Position numbers and translations under genes: made by a program. From NCBI GenBank assembly GCA_018402445.1, contig JAGYIT010000012.1, positions 22,407 through 86,406 on the forward strand: a stretch of DNA of 64,000 nt, in the 5' to 3' direction. This document shows, piece by piece, positions 28,567 to 35,468 of the stretch (the stretch's first letter is position 1; the number at the start of each line of letters is the position of its first letter). Below the pieces are notes generated by a model. It had not been told where the DNA came from and ran no database searches. It was given only the letters and a program-made list of their open reading frames with translations. Source of the stretch: Akkermansiaceae bacterium (GTDB lineage: Bacteria > Verrucomicrobiota > Verrucomicrobiia > Verrucomicrobiales > Akkermansiaceae).

Positions 28567-28792
28567 TGGCGGTAATTTTCTTGTGTGGATGTTTTCAAAC
28601 TTGCCCCAGTGAACTCCACTTTTTCCCGCTGGCTGCGCTTTTTGAATCCGCCGCCGCCCCGACTCCCGTCGAGGGGTTTTCGACACCACGTCCCAGGCTT
28701 GCTGGAAAGGTTCGGTATGCTACTGGTGGGAAGTTCTTCAAGGTCCGGCGGAAGGAGCCATGTCGGCTGGGGTTGGAGGGGGGCCGCCCCCA

Positions 28793-30289
28793 CTACTGCT
28801 TCGGGATCATCCCGGCCATGGCCGTGGCGAAGGCGTCGCCGAGGCGCACGAAGAACTTGCCGCTGCCCAGATAGTGGTAGGGACGGTCGCTGCCGCAGCG
28901 TCCCCATTGATCCTTGACCGAGTCCCACTGCGGGGTGCGCCAGGCCGTGTAAATCGGGTAAATCTCCTGCGTGTAGTGGAGGTAGGACTCGACGGCGGCA
29001 ACGTTCCCCTTGAATTCCGGCAGAGCCGCCGCAGCCCGCTGCGCGGCGGAGACGGGATTGGCGTCTACCCCGGCCTTGGTGCGGCTCGTGCCGAGCACGC
29101 CAATGACAAACGGCATGGCCGGGGTCTTGAAGGTCTTGCGGACGTCTTCGATGAACAGCTTCATGTTGCCCGTGTAGTTGCCATGGAATTCATCGCTGAA
29201 CTGATCATTGTAGCCCTGGAACCAGACAAAGCCGGCCACTTCACAACCTGCGTCCGAATCATACTGCGGATGGAATTTGCCGGGATCGGCCAGCACCTTC
29301 TCGACGGCTTCCACCATGTTTCGCCAGCAGTATCCGGCGTCGTCCATGCTGAACGGCTTGGGCTGGCGCGGCTGGGCTGGCGGATTGGGTTTGCGAAGCT
29401 TCTTCTTGGTCTTCTCATCGGCTGTCTTCATCTGCTCCTCGTAGGCCGCCAGGTCTGCTTTGTACTTCTCCTGAGCCTGCGGAAAGTACTTCACGGCTTC
29501 CTCATAACGCTTCTGCGCCTCTTCCGCCCCGGCTTTGGCATCGGCATAGGCCCGGGTGGTCTTGAAGTCCGGGGCTGACGGTGGCCGGAAGTCGTAGGCG
29601 AGCGATTTGCCACCCCACGAAACCTTGACGATCAGGATCGGCGCATCCACCAGTTGCTCCATACTCATGGCAAATCCATATTCAGGGCCGGATTTGCCTT
29701 TGTGGGCTCCAAATCCCGGACTGGCAGGCCCCGCCTTGGCTCCGCCTTCGCATTCGCCGAAGGCCGCGATGTAGGCGCGTTTGCCAGTGGCAAAGGGGAT
29801 GGTCTTGGCCAGCTCGGCCAGTTTTGCATCCCGGTCACCGCGCGATAGGGATGTGTCGGCATTGATCGCCTCCTGCTTCTTGAAATAGTCATCCATCATT
29901 CCGGCGGTAACACCGGGTATGAGAAGATCCGACAGGCGTTTGACATCCGACTTTTCCGCTTCGAGCAGATGCTTCATCGAGGCCAGGATTTCGTTGGCCT
30001 TTTCCTCGTAACGGGCCTCTTTCTGAGCCGCGTCCAGACCCATCTTTTTTTCCCGCAGTTCAACATCAACCTCGTGTTTGGCCATAGGCATCAGAGACCC
30101 GCCCGTCGGGACATAGGGCCCTGTCCTCAAGTAGGGAATGGTGTGATTGTTGGCATGCCCCACCATGTTGGACTGGCCCGCCAGGATGAAGACCTTCAGT
30201 TTCCCGGGTGCGGACTCCGCGGGCTGCACACCGGCACAGCATGCGAGCAGTGCGCTCGCGATTGCTTTTGTGACTCTTGTTTTGTTCAT
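28793..30289 (-). CDS. Secreted SGNH/SASA-type carbohydrate esterase, long form
   Basis: A 498-residue exported protein. Block I is FILAGQSNMVGHANN, with the catalytic serine. ILIVKVSWGGKSLAYDFRPPS and FVWFQGYNDQFSDEF follow, and GSDRPYHYLGSGKFF supplies the likely aspartate/histidine pair. A charged, coiled-coil-like insert of about 150 residues (lysine, glutamate, glutamine rich; roughly 60-130 and 240-300) separates the blocks, making it longer than the relative at 18971. Probably removes acetyl or similar ester groups from a glycan outside the cytoplasm. It precedes the long DUF6288 gene on the same strand. A GC-rich hairpin (28779-28792) touches the stop codon but lacks a T run. Confidence 0.82.
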   Translation of the reverse strand: MNKTRVTKAIASALLACCAGVQPAESAPGKLKVFILAGQSNMVGHANNHTIPYLRTGPYVPTGGSLMPMAKHEVDVELREKKMGLDAAQKEARYEEKANEILASMKHLLEAEKSDVKRLSDLLIPGVTAGMMDDYFKKQEAINADTSLSRGDRDAKLAELAKTIPFATGKRAYIAAFGECEGGAKAGPASPGFGAHKGKSGPEYGFAMSMEQLVDAPILIVKVSWGGKSLAYDFRPPSAPDFKTTRAYADAKAGAEEAQKRYEEAVKYFPQAQEKYKADLAAYEEQMKTADEKTKKKLRKPNPPAQPRQPKPFSMDDAGYCWRNMVEAVEKVLADPGKFHPQYDSDAGCEVAGFVWFQGYNDQFSDEFHGNYTGNMKLFIEDVRKTFKTPAMPFVIGVLGTSRTKAGVDANPVSAAQRAAAALPEFKGNVAAVESYLHYTQEIYPIYTAWRTPQWDSVKDQWGRCGSDRPYHYLGSGKFFVRLGDAFATAMAGMIPKQ

Positions 30290-30490
30290 TTTTCTGTTGT
30301 TGGTGTTAGGCTCCTGGACTTATGCGCCAGGTGTCGTTCCTTCCTGGTGTTGAACCAAGCCGCTGCGCGGCGGAGTAAGGGCGGACCAGAGGTGGTGGGT
30401 ACGACCGGGGTGGTGGCGGTTGTGAAGTAATGAACGCGACAACAGTATTTTTTAATGGCTGGGCACGGGTGTCCGGGCGCGGTTTTAGGT

Positions 30491-31159
30491 TTACCGCCGA
30501 CGCCGCAGGAGCCCCACCAACAGGGCGGAGGCGACCAACAGAGCGCTGGACGGCTCGGGGATCGCACTGAAACGGATCTCAGCCACGCCGATGTGGTTGC
30601 TGTCGGCGTCGGGATCACCGGTTCCATAAACCTGGTGCAGATTCTGTAGGTTGGTGAGCTTGATGTGGGTCACCCCGGTCTGGGTGGCAAAGCCCAGCGA
30701 CTGAGTAGAGATTGAAGTGATGGTGCCGGTCCTGGTGTCGGCGAGCTGGAACCCGGTGATGGTGGTGGGATACGTAGACCCATTGTCGGTCGAAAATTGC
30801 ATGTCGAACGATCCGAGCGCCCGGTCGTCCCAACTAGTGGAATTGCGTTTATAATTCCAGACGTAGATCTGGGCGACGGTGACGGGGCTGGCGAAAGTGA
30901 GTGTGATCTGCTCAGTGCCGCCTGTGGCTGCATTTTGTGCGGACAGCCAGTAGCGACTTGTGCCGTCGGTTAAATCATGCGTCCAGTTGAGGACGTCGGG
31001 GGCGGTGGCAGTCAGATCGCTGCCGTTGACGGCTTCGGTCATCGAGCGGCTGCTTAAACTGGTCGTGGAGGATGCGCTGCTTGGCGTGATGATCGTGGCG
31101 GCATGGGTGAGGCCTGCGAATGCGGTGGCGAGGATCGCGCAGAGGGATGTGACTTTCAT
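30491..31159 (-). CDS. PEP-CTERM protein with discoidin-like domain
   Basis: A 222-residue exported protein; start at ATG 31159 gives signal peptide MKVTSLCAILATAFAGLTHA. The mature part (WTHDLTDGTSRYWLSAQN, ITLTFASPVTVAQIYVWNY) has the strand pattern of an F5/8-type or discoidin-like galactose-binding fold. It ends with IPEPSSALLVASALLVGLLRRRR-like sorting sequence, the same PEP-CTERM form as at 16217. It would be cut by an exosortase and shown at the surface. It lies upstream of the long esterase/DUF6288 pair, as the other PEP-CTERM gene lies upstream of the short pair. The gap 30290-30490 shows no gene. Confidence 0.8.
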   Translation of the reverse strand: MKVTSLCAILATAFAGLTHAATIITPSSASSTTSLSSRSMTEAVNGSDLTATAPDVLNWTHDLTDGTSRYWLSAQNAATGGTEQITLTFASPVTVAQIYVWNYKRNSTSWDDRALGSFDMQFSTDNGSTYPTTITGFQLADTRTGTITSISTQSLGFATQTGVTHIKLTNLQNLHQVYGTGDPDADSNHIGVAEIRFSAIPEPSSALLVASALLVGLLRRRR

Positions 31160-31395
31160 GGTGTGCAAAGTTGGTTTCGGTTCAAGGACATCACCTTTTG
31201 TCATTTCCGCTCTTTTTTGTAAATGCCCTGATGCGTATTCTAATTAAGATTTTGCGTCAGCTTGGTCTTGCTCAGGGCGACTCCGGATTCCTGCACCAGG
31301 GAGATACCGGCGGATCATTGGAAATTGAACCACGGATTTCAGGATGATCACGGATAAGAAGGGATTGGGTCTAAGTTCTTTGTCTGTTTCCGTGG

Positions 31396-31773
31396 TCATG
31401 GATTGAGGTAAACCCTCTCCATCTCCGCCCATCCGGTTTGGCCATCCAAGGGCAGTTGCATCGGGTCGCAGATCGCAAGCCATTCCCGGTTGCGCGGCTC
31501 GGCGGCGAGTTTGGCCATGTCGGCATCGTAGTCATCGCCGGTGTATTCGCAGTATCCGAACTCAAACCATCGCCCGCCGATCGGATGGAGGAAGATCGAG
31601 AAGTTGCGGAGATGGTATTTCTCCAGCAGGTCGCGCACGCCCGGGTGGCCGTCGGCGTGAAGGCGGCGGTATTCCGCGATGCACTCCGGCCGCAGTCCGA
31701 TCACGGTGCCGATCCGGCGGACATCGCGGTCATGCGCCTGGTCGTATGAAGGTGGGTTTTCGGGACGGTTCAT
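31396..31773 (-). CDS. rhaM: L-rhamnose mutarotase-like protein
   Basis: A 125-residue protein of the RhaM/COG3254 family: RRIGTVIGLRPECIAEYRRL, HLRNFSIFLHP and GDDYDADMAKLAAEP are the conserved segments, and the length fits. RhaM interconverts the alpha and beta forms of L-rhamnose in the cytoplasm; family members may act on other 6-deoxy sugars such as fucose. The start at 31773 removes a non-conserved extension. It is divergent from the XylR-type regulator, a common regulator/target layout. The rest of a rhamnose pathway is not in the window, although a deleted alpha-L-rhamnosidase lies at 60752. The symbol is by family; the substrate is not proven. Confidence 0.75.
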   Translation of the reverse strand: MNRPENPPSYDQAHDRDVRRIGTVIGLRPECIAEYRRLHADGHPGVRDLLEKYHLRNFSIFLHPIGGRWFEFGYCEYTGDDYDADMAKLAAEPRNREWLAICDPMQLPLDGQTGWAEMERVYLNP

Positions 31774-31914
31774 CTGGATTCGGAACGGCGGGTTCGCCGA
31801 CCATCTCGTGTAGCGGATTCTGCGAAGAACGACAATGCGCTTTCGCGTATCATTTACACAGTTTTGCGCCATTATCGGTTGCGCGAAGCCGAATTTCCGG
31901 GCAGCTTGCCAGGG

Positions 31915-33129
31915 ATGACAACGCCTCAACAATCCTTTCGCCGGAAATCCTCAAGCGCGGCGGGTGTCCGCAACAGTCCGCGGCGGGTTGCCCTGTTGGT
32001 GGGGGCTTGGAACGAGTATGGCCGGGGCATCATCGAGGGGGTTTGGCAATACGCGGAGCAGCACGGGCCGTGGTTTCTGGACATGGAGCCGAGCGAACCG
32101 GACGGGAATGCGAATGTTCCGCACGGCTGGAACGGTGACGGTATGATCGCCGCGATCCAGACAAGGCGGCTGGAGGAAAAGCTGATCAAGCTGGGGATTC
32201 CGGTGGTCAATGTTTCCGGTTCGCGACGCTCGGGAGATCATTTTCCGCGCGTGACCAGCGATGCCGACGCCGTGATGGGCATGGCCATCGGGCACCTGCG
32301 GGAAAAAGGGCTGAAGCATATCGCCTTCTGCGGCGAACCGCAGCAGTCGTTCATCGATTTTTGGATCGAGGCGTTCCGTGGGATCATGCCCGACGGAGGG
32401 GACAAAGGAATGATCTATCCACCGCCGCGACGGCGCAGTGCCGGCGCAGGGCTCAGGGAACGGCAGGACGAGCTGCGGCGCTGGGTCGAATCCCTGCCGA
32501 AGCCGGTGGGCATCATCGGCTGGGCCACCGGCATCTGCCGGGAGCTTGCGATGGCCTGCGCGGCGTCCGGTCTCGAAGTGCCGGAGGATGTCGCCATCAT
32601 CAGTTTGGAAACCGAGGATCTGCTGGGAAAGGTGGTGCATCCGCCGATCAGCGGAGTGGACATCCCGGTGAAACGAATCGGCTACGAGGCGGCCGCCCAG
32701 CTCGATCGCCTGATGCGGGGTGAACGCGCCAACCCGCACGAAACCCGGCTGCCGCCTCTCGGGCTGACCACCCGGCAGTCCACCGACCTCGTCGCCTGCG
32801 ACGATCCGCAGGTGCGCCAGGCGCTGCGGTTCATCCGCGAGCACGCGCATGAAGGGATCGATGTGCGGGACGTGCTCAAGGCGGTGCCGATGGCCCGACG
32901 CTCCCTCGAGCGCCGGTTTCAATCGGTGACCGGCCGCAGCCCCGCCGAGGAGATCCGGCGCACCAAGATCGAGCGGGTGCGGCGCTTGCTCGACACCACG
33001 GATCTACCGGTTCCGGACATCGCCGAAGCTTGCGGCTTCAACTACGTCGAGCACATGATTCCGGTGTTCCGGAAATACCACGGCTGCACGCCCTCGCGCT
33101 ACCGGAAGAATGCGCGGTTGGGGGTGTGA
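31915..33129 (+). CDS. XylR-type regulator: LacI-like sensor plus AraC DNA-binding domain
   Basis: A 404-residue transcription factor. Residues about 24-285 form a periplasmic-binding-protein-like sensor (RRVALLVGAWNEYGRGIIEGV, and the region with GIIGWATGICRELAMAC). Residues about 300-400 are an AraC-type double helix-turn-helix (RRSLERRFQSVTGRSPAEEI and DIAEACGFNYVEHMIPVFRK). This layout matches XylR of xylose use and is much expanded in Verrucomicrobiota for varied sugars. ATG 31915 is preferred to the TTG at 31864 because the conserved sequence starts after it; no strong ribosome site is seen. It probably controls the divergent mutarotase and perhaps the symporter operon at 33981. Confidence 0.85.
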   Translation: MTTPQQSFRRKSSSAAGVRNSPRRVALLVGAWNEYGRGIIEGVWQYAEQHGPWFLDMEPSEPDGNANVPHGWNGDGMIAAIQTRRLEEKLIKLGIPVVNVSGSRRSGDHFPRVTSDADAVMGMAIGHLREKGLKHIAFCGEPQQSFIDFWIEAFRGIMPDGGDKGMIYPPPRRRSAGAGLRERQDELRRWVESLPKPVGIIGWATGICRELAMACAASGLEVPEDVAIISLETEDLLGKVVHPPISGVDIPVKRIGYEAAAQLDRLMRGERANPHETRLPPLGLTTRQSTDLVACDDPQVRQALRFIREHAHEGIDVRDVLKAVPMARRSLERRFQSVTGRSPAEEIRRTKIERVRRLLDTTDLPVPDIAEACGFNYVEHMIPVFRKYHGCTPSRYRKNARLGV

Positions 33130-33131
33130 GG

Positions 33132-33161
33132 TTGTCCTTTGTGCTTTGTCTTGGCCAACGG
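33132..33161. repeat. 30-base dispersed repeat at a gene end, copy 2
   Basis: Second copy of the element at 24885-24914 (27 of 30 positions equal). It starts 3 bases after the XylR-type stop, in the convergent gap before the PIN toxin gene. Confidence 0.6.
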
Positions 33162-33183
33162 AACCCAAGGATGAGCCTGCCAA

Positions 33184-33579
33184 TCAATCTTTGGATTCGG
33201 CGGCCATTTCGGCTTTCAGCTTTTTGTCGAACGTCTTCAACTCCAGCCGCTTTTCTTGTCCAAGCCCGAGTATCAGGTAATCGGCGAAATCCGCTTTCCC
33301 ACCTTGATATCGGCGAATCGCGGTGTGCACGCGCTCCGGATGCTCAAACTCGAAGAGCGGTTCGTCGTTCAAGGCGTTCAACGCCTGCAGCAAGTTGTTC
33401 CGGGTCGCCGCGTACGCCGACTCCAGCACCCACATCGTTTCGCAAAGAACGATGTCGCAGAGCAGGACGCGCCGCCCTTGTTCGGCCTCGGAACGGAGTG
33501 TCGCAGCCACTTCGCGGCACTGCTTCGGATCGTCTTGCACCAAATGCCGGACGAGGTAGTTGGTATCGAAAGCGATCAT
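33184..33579 (-). CDS. PIN-domain toxin (VapC-like)
   Basis: A 131-residue PIN-domain protein. IAFDTNYLVRHLVQDD carries the first acidic residue, ETMWVLES the conserved glutamate, and KADFADYLILG the later acidic residues; FDKKLKAE ends the fold. VapC-like toxins are metal-dependent RNases cutting tRNA or rRNA. The start at 33579 overlaps the antitoxin stop by four bases (ATGA), so the two are translationally coupled. Together they form a type II toxin-antitoxin module. Confidence 0.88.
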   Translation of the reverse strand: MIAFDTNYLVRHLVQDDPKQCREVAATLRSEAEQGRRVLLCDIVLCETMWVLESAYAATRNNLLQALNALNDEPLFEFEHPERVHTAIRRYQGGKADFADYLILGLGQEKRLELKTFDKKLKAEMAAESKD

Positions 33580-33845
33580 CGGTTTCTCTCGGCGCGCGCG
33601 CGTTTTCCTGCTGACTCGCGGATGGCCTGATCCATGGCTTCGACGGACAGCGGCTTGTCTTTCGCCAAACACTTCAGAACTCCCGCACTGGAACCTGCGG
33701 CCGACAGCTTCCGCAACTTGGCCTGGGCGGGAGCCTCCATCGAAAATTCGACCTGGTCGCCTTCCATGATTCCGAGTGATCGTCTCAAGGCTTTCGGCAG
33801 GGTGATCTGCCCTTTGCTCGTCACTTTAGCCTGCATCACTTTCAT
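33576..33845 (-). CDS. AbrB/MazE-type antitoxin
   Basis: An 89-residue protein with an N-terminal SpoVT/AbrB swapped-hairpin DNA-binding domain (QAKVTSKGQITLPKALRR, residues 5-22, then GIMEGDQVEF). The C-terminal half would wrap the PIN toxin. It lies directly before the toxin with a 4-base overlap. It would bind the operator upstream and repress the pair. An inverted repeat, CTTACA/TGTAAG, lies 3-26 bases upstream of its start. Confidence 0.85.
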   Translation of the reverse strand: MKVMQAKVTSKGQITLPKALRRSLGIMEGDQVEFSMEAPAQAKLRKLSAAGSSAGVLKCLAKDKPLSVEAMDQAIRESAGKRARAERNR

Positions 33846-33847
33846 TC

Positions 33848-33871
33848 CTTACATTCTTCGCTTTTTGTAAG
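33848..33871. promoter_or_regulatory. Inverted repeat upstream of the antitoxin gene
   Basis: CTTACA (33848-33853) and TGTAAG (33866-33871) face each other over 12 bases, just before the antitoxin start. Probable autoregulatory operator. Confidence 0.5.
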
Positions 33872-33940
33872 ATAGTCAAGCGGACAAAAGAAAAAGGACA
33901 AACCAGACGCAAAATCATAATATTTATCCGCTCCTGCGTC

Positions 33941-33969
33941 TTGACAGATAGATCCGCGCGACATTAAAA
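33941..33969 (+). promoter_or_regulatory. Promoter of the symporter operon
   Basis: A consensus -35 TTGACA (33941-33946), 17-base spacer and a weak -10 TTAAAA (33964-33969). A ribosome site AAGG follows at 33972-33975, 5 bases before the ATG. Confidence 0.45.
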
Positions 33970-33980
33970 ATAAGGTTTTC

Positions 33981-35468
33981 ATGACTTTCGGATGGATCAA
34001 CTGGTGTGTGCTCGTCGCATTCGTCCTCGGGACGACGTGGTTCGGGCACCGGCTCAAAGGCAAGGCAGCCGGACTCGACGGGTTTTTCCTCGGCGGGCAG
34101 GGTCTGCCGTGGTGGGCGGTCTCCGCCTCGATCATGGCCTCGCAACTCAGCGCGGTGACTATCATTGCGGTGCCGGGCGCGATTTTCGCCCCCGGGGGCA
34201 ATCTGCTTTTCCTGCAGGGTACGCTGCTGGGCTTCATCGTGGCCAAGCTGCTGATGTCCTGGCTTTTCGTGAAGGCATACTACGAGCGCAAGATCTACAG
34301 CCCCTACGAATTCATCGAGCACCGCTTGGGTTCGGGTGCCGCCCAGCTATCGCGCGGATTGTTCCTCGTCAGCGCGATTCTCGGCCACGGCGTGCGCTTG
34401 CTGACCATCGCGCTGGTGCTCGGTGTGGTGGTCGATATCCCGATCGGGCAATCGATCCTGATCATCGGCGTCTTCGCGGTGCTATGGACGATCATGGGCG
34501 GCATCACCACCGTGATCTGGACGGACTTCATCCTGTTCGGGGTGATCGTGGCGGGCGCGCTGGTTTCGCTGCTTGTGGTGGTGGGCGGCCTGCCGTTCGG
34601 CCTCGGCGAGGCGGTGCGCCAGCTCGACGAGGCCGCGAAGCTGAGGCTGCTCGATGTCGCCGCCGATCCCACCAAGACCTGGACGATCTGGACCGGACTC
34701 ATTTGCTTCGCCATTTTTGAGCTGGCGCAAAACTCGGTCGATCAGGTGATCACCCAGCGGATGATGTGCTGCCGCAATGCCCGGGAGGCGCGCAAGGCGG
34801 TGCTCGGTTCACTTGGAATCGTGGTGTTGACCCTGCTGATGTCGGCCATCGGGCTCGGGTTGTGGCTTTTCTATCAGCACCACCCTCCCGATCCAGGAGC
34901 CGCCGCCTTTCTCGCGGAGCAACCGAGCCGCGCCTTCCCCTATTTCATCATGCACGAGCTTCCGCCCGGCGTGAGCGGGCTGCTGATCGCCGGCATCTTT
35001 GCGGCGGGGATTTCGACACTCGACTCGGCGCTCGCCGCTTTGTCGGAGACGACGGTGAACGGCATCTATCGGAAATGGATACGTCCCGATGCGACCGAGC
35101 GGCAGTGCCTGCGCATGTCGCGCGTCTCGGTGGTCGTCTGGGGTTTCGTGCTCTGCCTGCTTGCCTTTGTTGCGGGTCACCTGGTCCGCAACGAAGGCTT
35201 GCTCAATCTCGCCTACAAGATGCCGGTGCTCACCTACGGCCCGCTTTTGATGGTCGCGTTTTTCGCATTGGCGCGGCGCGGTTCGTTCCCGGCGATGGCC
35301 GGCGGCGCGACCGCATCGGTGGCGGTGGCCCTGGCTCTGCTGGTTGCCAAGGCGCGCGGCGTCACCACCCTTGACGAGTTTTACATCTACCCGATCACCT
35401 GCCTGGTCTTCGCCGCCGTGGCGGCGGGCATGGGCGTGTTCCGCAAATCCTTATCCACAAACCTTTGA
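33981..35468 (+). CDS. Sodium:solute symporter (SSS family)
   Basis: A 495-residue inner-membrane protein with about 13 hydrophobic segments. The conserved start GWINWCVLVAFVLGTTWFG, the WWAVSASIMASQLSAVTII segment and NSVDQVITQRMMCCRNAREA match the SSS family, whose members import sugars, sialic acids or other solutes with sodium. Residues in TM1 and TM8 (SGLLIAGIFAAGISTLDSAL) fit the sodium site. It is the first gene of a coupled unit: its stop overlaps the next start by four bases. The neighbours (FAD-dependent oxidoreductase, beta-helix protein) suggest that it carries a breakdown product of the glycan they act on. Confidence 0.88.
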   Translation: MTFGWINWCVLVAFVLGTTWFGHRLKGKAAGLDGFFLGGQGLPWWAVSASIMASQLSAVTIIAVPGAIFAPGGNLLFLQGTLLGFIVAKLLMSWLFVKAYYERKIYSPYEFIEHRLGSGAAQLSRGLFLVSAILGHGVRLLTIALVLGVVVDIPIGQSILIIGVFAVLWTIMGGITTVIWTDFILFGVIVAGALVSLLVVVGGLPFGLGEAVRQLDEAAKLRLLDVAADPTKTWTIWTGLICFAIFELAQNSVDQVITQRMMCCRNAREARKAVLGSLGIVVLTLLMSAIGLGLWLFYQHHPPDPGAAAFLAEQPSRAFPYFIMHELPPGVSGLLIAGIFAAGISTLDSALAALSETTVNGIYRKWIRPDATERQCLRMSRVSVVVWGFVLCLLAFVAGHLVRNEGLLNLAYKMPVLTYGPLLMVAFFALARRGSFPAMAGGATASVAVALALLVAKARGVTTLDEFYIYPITCLVFAAVAAGMGVFRKSLSTNL

